Shown piece by piece: positions 23,240-34,900 of a stretch of 64,000 nucleotides of DNA. Where the stretch lies: assembly GCF_037975245.1 (NCBI RefSeq), contig NC_092582.1, forward strand, positions 5,188,001-5,252,000, in the 5' to 3' direction. The position numbers and the translations under genes were made by a program. The number at the start of each line of letters is the position of its first letter. Positions within the stretch are counted from its first letter, which is position 1. The notes under the pieces were generated by a model that did not search any database, was not told the origin of the DNA, and was given only the letters and a program-made list of their open reading frames with translations. This DNA is from Apostichopus japonicus. Its lineage: Eukaryota > Echinodermata > Holothuroidea > Aspidochirotida > Stichopodidae.

Positions 23240-26200
23240 ATAATTTTATGACCTTTGATTTTGTTATTTTTTCCTATTTTATCATGGAAATACCTTTGAA
23301 CCTAGGCCTATGATTTAGGATAGCCTTCAATCTTTTTGATGAATTTTGTTTTGCTAAAGTCATTGACAGCTCCCATAGAGGCCCTCTGCCTGTTACATTG
23401 TTCTGTTTTTGAGGATAGATTTAAATATTTCCTGACCTTTTCTGATATAGATGTTCTTCTATGTCATCAAGAACATACCAATCAACAAGTGCCTGTGATT
23501 TAGGATGGCTTTTAGTCATCTTGCATTGTGAAGTTAACTGTAGTATTATCATGGACTCTAATATAGGCCCTATGCCAGATAAAATTGTCGTGTGCTTGAG
23601 ATTGGGTACAAATATTTCCTGACTTTTTTAATATTCTCCTATTCTTTAGTCATTGACTCCCATACATAGAGGATTTATGCATGTAATTTTGTCCTGTGTT
23701 TGAGGATGGTTAACTAATTTTATGACCTTTTATTTTTTTATTTCTATTTTCCTATTTTATCATGGAAATACCTTTGAACCTAGGCCTATGATTTAGGATA
23801 GCCTTCAAATTTTCTGATAAATTTTGTTTTGTTAAAGTCATTGACTCCCAAAGAGGCCCTCTGCCTTTTACATTGTTCTGTTTTTGAGGATAGATTTAAG
23901 TATTTCCTGACCTTTTCTGATATAGATGTTCTTCTATGTCATCAAGAACATACCAATCAACAAGTGCCTGTGATTTAGGACGGCTTTCAATCATCTTGCA
24001 TGGTGAAGTTAACTGTAGTATAATCCTGGACTCTAATATAGGCCCTATGCCAGATAAAATTGTCCTGTGCTTGAGATTGGGTACAAATATTTCCTGACTT
24101 TTTGAATATTCTCCTATTCTATAGTCATTGACTCCCATACATAGAGGATTTATGCATGTAATTTTGTCCTGTGTTTGGGGATGGTTTGCTAATTTTATGA
24201 CCTTTGATTTTTTATTTCTATTTTCCTATTTTATCATGGAAATACCTTTGAACCTAGGCCTATGATTTAGGATAGCCTTCAATTTTTCTGATGAAGTTTG
24301 TTTTGTTAAAGTCATTGACTCCCATAGAGGCCCTCTGCCTGTTACATTGTTCTGTTTTTGAGGATAGCTTTAAATAATTCCTAACGTTTTCTGATATTAT
24401 TGTTCTTCTATCATAGGCGTAGGGGACCATTTAAGTTTGGGGCGGGGGGGCAGAAATTGTTGTGCTCGAAAGTTCCCGTCACACTATCTAAGTGGAGCGC
24501 CACCATCGGTTGGCGCATAGCGTACAAGAAAATTTTGGGCGAAAGGTGCCTCTCAGATTGCCGGAAACGGCACTTCTGAGGCCTTGCAAGTTGCATCTAA
24601 ACATTCTTTATTTTATAACCTCACAGTTTAGAAATTTACACTTCCCTAAAATATTGGTAAATTACAAGAAGAAAAATTGTAACATCATTTTGAAGGGGAA
24701 AAATAGGACAGTATATTTCTTAAGCTCCTGTTTAGTTACCATATTTATTATTTTAACACAGTACTCAGCTACCTACAGAAAAACATACATTGTTCAACGA
24801 CACGTAGGCGGGATATTGTCGCTGTGTCGGGTAAGACTGCAATTTGTCTCACAGAAAAAATAAAATATAACAAAGAATATGATAAACCTGTACTTTTAGG
24901 CTTGTACGCATCCCCCCCCCCCCCCCGCCCCCATCTATGAAAAAAATGTGTCTGATATACACTCATGTCGGGAATGTTCAGGTATACAGTTGACTAGTTA
25001 GAAAAAAATTTGATCGTGCAAAAAGCTAGTAGCCCAGATGAGCTGCACTTGCGGTGGTGTTACACAGAAATATTTGGGCATCATGATGCTAAATAAAGAA
25101 AATCATGGCATTGTCGGGCATATATTTGAAAAAGATTCGGGCAAGCTATTTAAATTTGGGGGGCAGTCTTGCCTCCCTGCCTTGTACGCCTTTGTCTTCT
25201 ATGTCATCAAGAACATACCAATTAACAAGTGCCTGTGATCTAGGATGGCTTTCTGTCATCTTGTATCGTGAAGTTTTACTGTAGTATTATCCTGGACTCT
25301 AATATAGGCCCTATGCCAGATAAATTTCCTTCTATTTTTTAATGTTCTCCTGTTCTATCAGAACATTTGTACCTTTCAACAAAGGCCTGTGATTTTGGCA
25401 GCTTTCATACATTTTGGTGAAGTTTTTGTGTTATAGTCATTGACTCCCATACATAGGGGATTTTTGCATGTAAATTTGTCCTGTGTTTGAGGATGGTTAA
25501 CTAATTTTAAAACATTTGATTTTTTTTTTCTATTTTCCTATTTTCCTATTTTATCATGTAAATAACTTTGAATAGGGGCCTATGATTTAGGACTTTAATC
25601 TTCCTGATGATTGTTTTTTTGTGTTATAGTCATTGACTCCCATACATAGGGGATTTATGCATGTAACTTTATCCTGTGTTTGGGGATGACTTAAGTAATG
25701 TTATGACATTTGATTTTTTATTTATGTTCTCCTATTTTATCATGGAATCACCAATTAACAAGTGCCTGTGATTTAGGATGGCTTTCAATCATCTTGCATG
25801 GTGAAGTTTACTGTAGTATTATCCTGGACTCTTATATAGGCCCTATGTTAGATACAATTGTCCTGTGTTTAGGATGGATCTAAATATTTCCTGACTGTTT
25901 TAATGTTCTAGCTATTCTATCAAAAACAGTTGTACCTTTGAATAGGGGCCTGTGATTTTGGATAGCTTTCAATCTTCATGATGAAATGTCTTGTGTTAAA
26001 GTCATTGACTTTTGTAAAGGCCCTATCGCTATTAACATGTTTCATGGATTTCCATATTTCCTGACATTTTCTCCATTAATGTTCTTCTACCTCTTTCATC
26101 AAGAGCATGCCTTTCAACAAGGGCTTATGGTTAAAGTTGTCATTCAATCATTCTGTTGAAATTACCTGTAAAATCGTCATTGACTCCCATATTGGCTATA

Positions 26201-26400
26201 TGCCTGTTACATTGTCCTGCATTTGAGAATAGATTACCATACTTTTTTTTACAACAACCTAGTTTAACAAGAATTCACTTTTGATTAAAGTATTTTGGGT
26301 ATGGTTGCTTTCTATCTTCCTGGTGAAGATTGCTGTAGTACTATCACAGACATTTATATAGGCCATATGCCTGTTACATTGTCCTTTTTGTTGTTTATAT
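23240..26400. repeat. diverged 476-bp tandem repeat array
   Basis: A landmark (CATGGAAATACCTTTGAACC) occurs at 23283, 23761 and 24235. Each unit also holds GTCATTGACTCCCATA, ATCAAGAACATACCAA and TGTCCTGTGTTTGAGGATGG. More diverged and shuffled pieces continue after the inserted element to about 26400. There are no open frames. The array is interrupted at 24412-25195. Confidence 0.8.
24412..25195. mobile_element. second copy of the CATAGGCGTA-ended MITE, inserted in the repeat array
   Basis: The left end is CATAGGCGTAGGGG and the right end TTGTACGCCTTTGT. CTTCTAT flanks both sides (24405-24411 and 25196-25202), and neighbouring repeat units give the empty site. The interior shares AGTAGCCCAGATGAGCTGC and CATCATGATGCTAAATAAAG with the element at 4431-4806. 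It is about twice as long and carries an extra stretch with GCGCCACC...GGTTGGCGC complementarity and a poly-C run. No transposase frame is seen. Confidence 0.75.
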
Positions 26401-27984
26401 ACGTAAGTTATGCCTAATGAAGTTATCTTTAGTTAATGGCCATGGTCTCCTAGTATATTAAATATAGTCCAAATGGTTATATGAGCTTAAGTATAAATTC
26501 AAATTGTCCTGCTGGAGTTTATAGTTCAGCCATGCATTAAATATTTATATTATACCCAACTTTATCAAGTATGCATGGACATGTGTGTGAGGATGGATAT
26601 CTGTATTACCTTAATTTTTAGCAATGTCCTCCGACTTTATCAGGGATATACCTTTTAATAGCCCTGGGCTAGAGTATTTGTAATGGCATTACCTTCAGGC
26701 AAACAGGAACAATGAACCATATGGCCTCTATTCTTCAAGTATATATTCCATTTAAAATATAAATGGTTTTTATGTGAGGATTGAGCCCATTATGTTGCAA
26801 AAGAAGATGTTGTAAGTACTTATATGTTTGAGAGTAAATCTTACAACATTTTCTTCTGCTTGTATGAGAGTTAGCGTCAACTGACATATTGGTAAAACAA
26901 AACAAATCAGCCCTCAAAAGAGTAAAATAAAGTGATATGAATTCATGTGCTCATGTTGCAGACAAGATGTAGTACTCGCCCCTAATTATTTTCTTACATG
27001 GTCTAAGGGTTAACATAAAAAAGCAGTAGAGACAATTGTGGCGTGGCTATTATTATTATGTCGTTGCAAGAGTGATGACGCACTCTGTACGGACCAGGTG
27101 TACTGTCTTCCTGCCAGAATTTAGTAAAAGGTATACAGTGTGTTCCTGCCTACTTTTCCGTATTTAAAGTAGGGGTAATGAGTGTTCCCTCATGTGTCCA
27201 CAGGGTAACTTGATGTTCCGAAAAATGTGTTACAGCCCAGGGTAACTTTGTGTTCTCACACGTTTCGCTGCCAACTGCAGAACCGGGAGTTATTTAAACA
27301 ATAATAGCATAAGTTATTGTATACTTATTGTCATAACATTTACTTCATAATCCAATTGATTTAATACCATATTTCTTGTGCAAAGAGTTGCTTCATATTA
27401 TTTTAAGTGGACTCTGATGAAATTCTTGCACATATAGGAATGAGGGAATATTAAGTTAACATACTGTATGAATGTAACACTATGTCAGTCGGATATGTTA
27501 TAATAGCAAAATTTGTGTACACGCTAATATATCAAAACATTCTTACATTTTCTTAACTCTATTATTCCTCTTGCAGGGTTTTGCTTTATTTTTTAAATAA
27601 ATTAGAAAATCTACCACCGAGCCTTATTGTCGTCATTTCCTGCCTTACATGACCTGTGTTTGAGAGTGGATTCTCATTACTGTTGAAGTTATTGTATCCT
27701 AATGCATAATTGTAAAGCATGAACATTACACCCGGCATAAAAAAATGATCTAAGCCCTGGCTGCATTTTTTAAATCTTGCTTGCATTAAAAACAATTCTG
27801 AGAAATACTTTATTTGACTGAACTTATCATATGTCAGGGCTCTCGCCAGTTTTTTAGTCAAACCGGGTGGGCCCAAGTCCCAACGATTAAATTGTATGTT
27901 GTAGGTACCTGGTTTGGTGTCAAGCGACCGGCATTATTGGAGGGTCCAGGGAAAGAAGCCCCCTGAAATTTAAGCGCATTTTTT
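26401..27984. other. no gene recognised
   Basis: AT-rich sequence with scattered copies of the CCTGTGTTTGAG word (for example near 27650). No exon-like open frame with recognisable motifs on either strand. Confidence 0.45.
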
Positions 27985-28830
27985 CAGACTAGCCATTTCC
28001 TTCATTTATTTACATGTTTTGTAGTATTTTAATAAGTCAAACAGCAAGTTTTGCCCTAACCTGGATAAATGCATGCACATTATTTGAGTTATTTTTGATG
28101 TCTTGGGTTTATTGGTACATGCACACTATGTCCTGACATTGCATGTGGTGCCTAATCATGTCCTGTGTTTTGGGGGATTGTGTCATTTTTTCAGACTAGC
28201 CATTTCCTTCATTTATTTACATGTTTTGTAGTATTTTAATAAGTCAAACAGCAAGTTTTGCCCTAACCTAGATAAATGCATGCACATTATTTGAGTTATT
28301 TTTGATGTCTTGGGTTTATTGGTACATTCACTCTATGTCCTGGCATTGCACATGGTGCCTAATCATGTCCTGTGTTTTGGGGGATTGTGTCATTTTTCCA
28401 TACTAGCCATTTCCTTCATTTATTTACATGTTTTGTAGTATTTTAATAAGTCAAACAGTAAGTTTTTTCCTAAACTGGTTAAATGCATGCACATTATTTG
28501 AGTTATTTTTGATGTCTTGGGTTTATTGGTACGTTCACTCTATGTCCTGGCATTGCACGTGGTGCCTAATCATGTCCTGTGTTTTGGGGAATTGTGTCAT
28601 TTTTCCATACTAGCCATTTCCTTCATTTATTTACATGTTTTGTATTATTTTAATAAGTCAAGCAGTTAGTTTTGCCCTAAACTGGTTAAATGCATGCACA
28701 TTATTTGAGTTATTTTTGATGTCTTGGGTTTATTGGTACATTCACTCTATGTCCTGGCATTGCACGTGGTGCCTAATAATGTCCTGTGTTTTGGGGGATT
28801 GTGCATTTACAAACTAGCCATTTCTTTCAT
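27985..28830. repeat. 207-bp tandem repeat, four copies plus an edge
   Basis: ACTAGCCATTTCCTTCATTT starts at 27988, 28195, 28402 and 28609, with a diverged edge at 28813. The unit length is constant at 207. Each unit contains CATGTCCTGTGTTTTGGGG, related to the words in the 16-kb and 23-kb arrays. Two 60-codon open frames here are the same frame in successive units and are not genes. Confidence 0.9.
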
Positions 28831-29002
28831 TTCTTTACATCTTTTATGGTATTTTATTTAGCTCAAAGGGTTATTTTGCCCTTAAATGGTAAATAGTATA
28901 TTTTACAGACATGTCCCCACCCTACACACAAGTTTCCTACAGGTCCCGGGTTATGTGGAGAAAATGGGATGAAAAAGCATGTCCCGACTTTACTCATTGG
29001 GT

Positions 29003-29174
29003 GCGTATGTATGTATGTATGTATGTATGTATGTATGTATGTATGTATGTATGTATGTATGTATGTATGTATGTATGTATGTATGTATGTATGTATGTAT
29101 GTATGTATGTATGTATGTATGTATGTATGTATGTATGTATGTATGTATGTATGTATGTATGTATGTATGTATGT
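29003..29174. repeat. (ATGT)n microsatellite, about 43 units
   Basis: An uninterrupted tetranucleotide tract. It joins the SINE-like sequence on its right and, read on the minus strand, forms that element's 3' tail. Confidence 0.95.
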
Positions 29175-29400
29175 ATATGTGATCTTCCCGCAAGCAGGAA
29201 CTCGCGAAAGAAGCCATGGAGGCTTATAGACTCGCAAGCTGACCGAAGCCAATCTCTCGGCACACATCCATTTAACGTCCATGTCGGGAAGTTGTTATTG
29301 AACAATACCCTTGCCAGACGACACACATTGCTGTCGGCGGGAATCGAACCGGCGGGAATCGAATCCTATACCTTGATAGGAATCAGGCGATAATGGGCAG
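29175..29400 (-). mobile_element. SINE-like element with tetranucleotide tail
   Basis: On the minus strand it begins with a tRNA-like GGTTCGATTCCCGCCG B-box word. It continues through ATTGGCTTCGGTCAGCTTGC and ends at GGGAAGATCACATATACATAC, running into the 172-bp ATAC tract. A tRNA-like head, an unrelated body and a simple-repeat tail are the SINE pattern. The A-box is not clear, so the family remains unassigned. Confidence 0.55.
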
Positions 29401-30840
29401 ACCAAATATTAGCGGGGAAGGGGGAGAGGGGGACTGGTATATACGCTTGTATTACTAACCCATCGAATGGATATGGAGAAGTTGAATTTAAAATAGACCG
29501 ATTGAAACTTCACATTCCCGCCGGCAGTATTCACCGACCTTCTTGGTTCATGAAAACTATGCATTAAAATAAAACTCCATACAAGCTAAAATCTATACTT
29601 TACTGATCAAAGAGGACTACATTCGGCTAAGCATGCCCGTAAAATTTACATTCAGTTCATAAATACCGTTTCGAGATATCAACATTGGATATTCAAAGAG
29701 AGAAAGCACTGTTAAAAACAACGGCTAGTATCTACTGCAAATAACCTGTGTTGCTAAATATATTTAAACGTTAGAGGGCCTGGTTTTTCGATCCTGGTCT
29801 TCTTCAGAGGAGAAATCATTTCTTCTGGACTTTTCTTTCAAATTCCAGATATCGTATCTTGTACGTAGCAGTCAACTAACTTTGATTCGGTTTATTCTAT
29901 CAACAAACTTCGCTGAATGAGAAACAAACTGGTTAACTACGCACTATATCAGATTTATAACTTAACTTCATATTTAATAATGATGTTTGCTATGTTAATA
30001 AACAGTGTTATTTTCTTTGTTAATTTATCAAAGTACCCAACAGATGTTATCGAACGGATTACACCTGCTCATTTTTCCAAGCCTTGTGATAACTATACGG
30101 TGATCATACGTTGTAGTTTGCGTAGGCTACCGTTCGTTTTTCCCACACACACGACCAGCATACAACAGTATGTAGATGGTACACAGACACACACACACAT
30201 ACTATAATAGCTGTTGTTCAGTAATAACTCCGTGATGAGGACACGAAGAGCTCACAGGTTAATTTAAAATCTGGATTATAATTGTTTTCTACAAAATGAA
30301 TCTCTGATTTCTATTTAGGTAAGATTTAATATTTTCGTAATTTTCTTTTGATAAATAAGAAAGGTCTAAATAAATCAATATTTCGCATCCGATTTCGATG
30401 GTTGGGATCGACGGATGGCATAAATGCAACCACAGTTTTTCATTGTATTACAGGGACATTGACAAAGTGTACTTGCTACATGGTATGACCACCATTTGGA
30501 CATGAGAGTAACAGGGAACTCAATGGATAACAGGTCGATTGCTTCTACCAATTGACTCACACCCATAAGTTGGTGCTCTTTAATCTGAGGCTTTTAACAA
30601 TTTATTTGCCGGTTCTGTAAGTCAACCTGTTTCAGCCTACATATATAACTACTATTGAACAATGAAAGGTAAAAATTTAATTACTCTTGTTAATTATTCT
30701 TTATTTGATCTACTTAATCTTGATACAAACAAACCTATTGTTTTCTTTATTTCCTCCTTTCATGTAACAATTAGTAATAACATATTGTTCTATATAGAAA
30801 TAATAATTTAGTTTGTTTAATAGGACTTCTTGTAAAGGAA
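29401..30840. other. no gene recognised
   Basis: Mixed AT-rich sequence. The longest open frames lack motifs, splice context or homology that I recognise. Confidence 0.45.
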
Positions 30841-30886
30841 GTGCAGAAGTTAACACAATGAAAGTATAACGCTAGATAAGTGTAAG

Positions 30887-30949
<63 letters not shown>

Positions 30950-30955
30950 TATATG

Positions 30956-30995
<40 letters not shown>

Positions 30996-31027
30996 TATAT
31001 AATTATATATATATGTATGTATATAGG

Positions 31028-31083
<56 letters not shown>

Positions 31084-31192
31084 CTTACACTTATCTAGCG
31101 TTATACTTTCATTGTGTTAACTTCTGCACTTTTCATTCGACTGCCAAGTATTGCTGACGAAGTTCGGGGCCCGAAAATTCCAATATATTTTC
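30841..31192. mobile_element. perfect 49-bp inverted repeat around a (TA)n core
   Basis: The left arm 30841-30889 starts GTGCAGAAGTTAACACAATG. The right arm 31081-31129 is its exact reverse complement across all 49 bases. Between them lie about 190 bases of TA/TATG repeats. The segment to the right (CGACTGCCAAGT...CCAATATATTTTCTA) is shared with 13937-14049. It is likely a fold-back or MITE-type element. Confidence 0.8.
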
Positions 31193-31886
31193 TAAAACAT
31201 TACTCCTTATTTGTCAATTATGAGTCTTTAACGAGCTGATGGCGATTTTAGATTAAAAAAAAACATCAGTTTGGTGAGAGGGGCGGAATGCAGGGGGTGG
31301 TGCCGGAATAGAGGACCCAGGGACTGACATTCTGTCGGAATCCCTTCGGTATAAGGTAGGATAGTGTATGCATGTATAACATTGGCCACATTCTAACAAG
31401 AATAACACCCCAATTTGCAGAAACTTCCATCACTCCCTGACAGTGGTGTGCGTAAGAGGTTGTGTCTGGGGGGGGGGAAGGGGGTCTCGCGGGGGCTTCC
31501 ATCTTCAGTAGTGTGACTTTTTATAAACTCACCAACAAGTTATTTGCTTTTGATTGTCTTCTTTTTCTTCTTTTGTCACTTACCCCAGTTTTTCTTCTTC
31601 GATGTTACTTTCGGTGAAACAAATTTGCATAAATTCTCGGAAACTAACACAGACTTTGGTTATGTTTCTGTATTCTCATACATGTTATGTTTTCTATATT
31701 TACTAATATAATTCTGTTAAAATTAGTATCCTCTTCTTTTCTCACCATGTTATTGCTATCGCATCACCGATTTGATCAATAAAACTGATTTGAAAATAAT
31801 TTATAATTATGTCCATTTTTATTCATATTTCATTCAATACAGCTGCATATTGTTTACTGCCCCATATCAAGCTCTGTGAGTACAGT

Positions 31887-31934
31887 ATGCAGTATTGGTT
31901 CGTTCTTCTGCTCGGTCTACGAAGTTCTTTCGGG
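31887..31934 (+). CDS. exon 1: start codon and signal peptide
   Basis: ATG at 31887 opens MQYWFVLLLGLRSSFG and runs straight into a consensus donor (GGG|GTAAGT). The short hydrophobic core fits a signal peptide. It ends in phase 0, matching exon 2. Confidence 0.75.
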
Positions 31935-34900
31935 GTAAGTATACTGAAGTATATTAAACATGGGAAATCATGCATAGGGCACTTGAAGGAGAGGAGTGGG
32001 GATGGGTAAGGGGGAGAGAGTGAGGGAGGAGGGAGGAGGGAGGAGGGAGGAGGCAGGAGGCAGGAGGGAGAAGGGAGGAGGGAGGAGGGAGGGGGAGGAG
32101 GGAGGAGACAGTCAAATAAAAGTACATAGAATGTTCATGTCAATAGAGGGTGCTATTCATAAATGTACTACTGTACTGAAAACCACACTTTTCGCCATCC
32201 TTCCTCGCCATCCCTAACACTCTGAATCCACCGAGACAACAGAATGTCGAAAATATTGTGCACTTTCCCCTGAGATGAGCATTTCTTCTAAGTCAACAGC
32301 AGTACGGTCTACATTGTCTTTGGGGAGGGGGGGGGGGGGGAGGTCATGACAGGCACATTTCAGAAGCAGACAGTTGGAGACGTGATTCAACTGTTGGGAG
32401 AAATGTGAAATGATGTGAGATCTACACAGATCGTTGCTTAGTTGGTCTTAATGAAGCTCTATATAAGTACTGTATGTTATCATGTTTTTTGTTTCAAAAC
32501 ACAAGTCAAAATTAACCCCGAAACATTACCAAGCAGAAAAAGAAGGAAAACAATAGTATCTGCAATTCCACATTCAATTTTATGTAATATTGTTATAATA
32601 CTAAATTACAAAGACGGCAAAAAAAAGAAAAAAAAAGAGGAAAAAATGGTCAGTGCTTATGACAAAAGCTAGTGTGTGGGACTAAGCTGAGCCACGGCCT
32701 CAGTGCCTCTTTGGGGATTGTGTGACACTCCCCATACCCTTAGCATCTCTCCTTCATTTCTCCATCATACTAAAATGCTGATGGTATTTTAGGAAGGAGG
32801 TGAGGAGGGGAAGGTGAGTCCAATTAGAGGTTTGATTATACAGATAGCTAACCGAGTGTTTACCGACAAAAGTGAGATTCCTTTAATTTGTGGCTATCAT
32901 TCCTCCCCCTCGCCCCCCTCCTCCTCCCCTACCACTCCATGTCACAAAGTGCATTAAACACTGAGGGTTTTGTCCTGAGAAAACTCACCGTAGAGCTCGT
33001 TTTTTAATACTTAGGAAGAGGAAATCATACAGTGTCACGCAGGGTACGATACATGTCCACCAGGGTAAGTGCTTTTGTTTCTCATACCTCTAGACACATT
33101 TACATCAAATTTCATATAGAGCTAGGATTACATAGCCAGAAATTACTTGATATCGGGCAATTGTGAATATCGTTATAAAATTGTGGCTAAAAAGAAAGGA
33201 AAGTATGCAATGTTTGAAATCTACTCTATATCCTTCTTCATCTTCTTCGTGTGCTGAATCTGGGCGCTGTTATACCTTAATATCTCATTCCCCCTCCCCA
33301 CACTCCCCATCCCAGCCCCCCAAATAACACACCAAAAAAAAAACAGGCAATCAACTTTATACCGCATATATGTCAGCGTAACGATATATGTAATTGTAGA
33401 CAAAGGAAACACATTGTCATATTTTTGTTTATATTCGATTTTTAGAAGTGTGTTATAAAGATGGCCCCTCCCTACATGACCCCCTCTCCCCCTCCCCTCC
33501 CCTCAATAGTAAGGCTCTCGGTTCAGATGGCAGCAATTAACGCTGTCTTCGTTGATCATACTTCACTGAGCCATAAAAAGTCGTATCGTGTGCATGGGCC
33601 TCTATACCAATCAGAACGCAATGAGACTAATTTTGTCTTGCAGATATTACTGTTCTACCGTTAGTAACAGGTGTTGGCCTTGTCATCTATGCGGAAACAT
33701 AGACATATACCAGAGCCGATTTACCCACAAATGCGTGTGTGACGGAGGTTTGAATGGTGATCCATTTGCAATCTGTTCTAACTTTCCTCCGCCTGGTCAG
33801 AAACGACAATCACTTATTCGCTCTGACGATGATATTCATGAAAGTTTGAGGGACAGGGCTGAAGGTTACTTTAACGGAAGTAAACGGGACCAAAATTGTC
33901 CCAAACCGAACACAAGCACTACTCAGAGTATAAGTACGCTCAGTGAGGGAAATGCTACGACTAAAGTAGTTCCGGTTCCTTCTGATGGCGATATCTTCTT
34001 CGAAACAACTTCCTTAGCAACGGAAGCCTTGACGAACGCCACGTCGCAAGATCAACCTAATATCAGTAGTAAAAATAATGCCGACACCAGTGATAGACCA
34101 GCAACAACAGGTGAGCATGGATATGAGCGTTGTTGATAACTTTTCTCGACATACTTCGTGCCCTACATGGTTATGAGTTGGTATCAGTCACCGACTCACT
34201 TAGCGTGGTATTATTGCAACATGGTAAAGCGTTACAAAGTTATGTGGTTGCGACCCTATATACGCACTTTAAGTGTCTCTGGGAGTGACTGGTAGTAGAA
34301 TTAAAAAGCATATGTTACCAGTGGCTAGAATTACACTGTTGTAAATGTGTGTTAGATAGTTTTTCCCGTGCATGATACAAAAATCAAATGATGCTGTTTT
34401 CCTATACTTTCGTTATTTACCCCAGATGCAACACTTTACTACGCCTCTATCCCTCCAACTCAAATTGTTTTCAATTCTGATAATCTACTGGAATTCTTGG
34501 TGTGACTTTACTTATATTACCATCCAATTCTTCCTATATAAATGCTATCGCATTCTCTAGATGTAATACAGTACTCCATTTCTCTGTGCCTTCAATTTGA
34601 TCCGTATAATGCTTTACATTTCTCTATAATACTTTTAGGTCTCTCGGACTGGCGCAAGGTTGTCTTCATTGCAGCAACTGTTCCTTGCGTGGTTTTAGTG
34701 TTTGTGGTGGTGTTGCTTGTATGCTTATATAGGTCACGCAGGTTGAATAACCAAGGTATGTACATAACCGTTACGTCACAGCAAACGTAGTCCATTATTT
34801 TGGAAGATTAATCGTAAAATATGCTATAAATAAAAACTTCAAATAATTTTCAATTTCTTTTTGAAATTCTGCTTACTTTAGCACATTGCTTATATGGTTA

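Noticed and set aside
27985-28830. Regularly spaced repeats that could suggest a CRISPR array
   Set aside because: The whole 207-bp unit repeats, with no unique spacers between short repeats, and the host is a eukaryote.
28863-29393. Several long open frames rich in Tyr-Val-Cys-Met or His-Thr-Tyr-Ile
   Set aside because: They are translations of the ATGT microsatellite, open in several frames on both strands, with no flanking coding signal.
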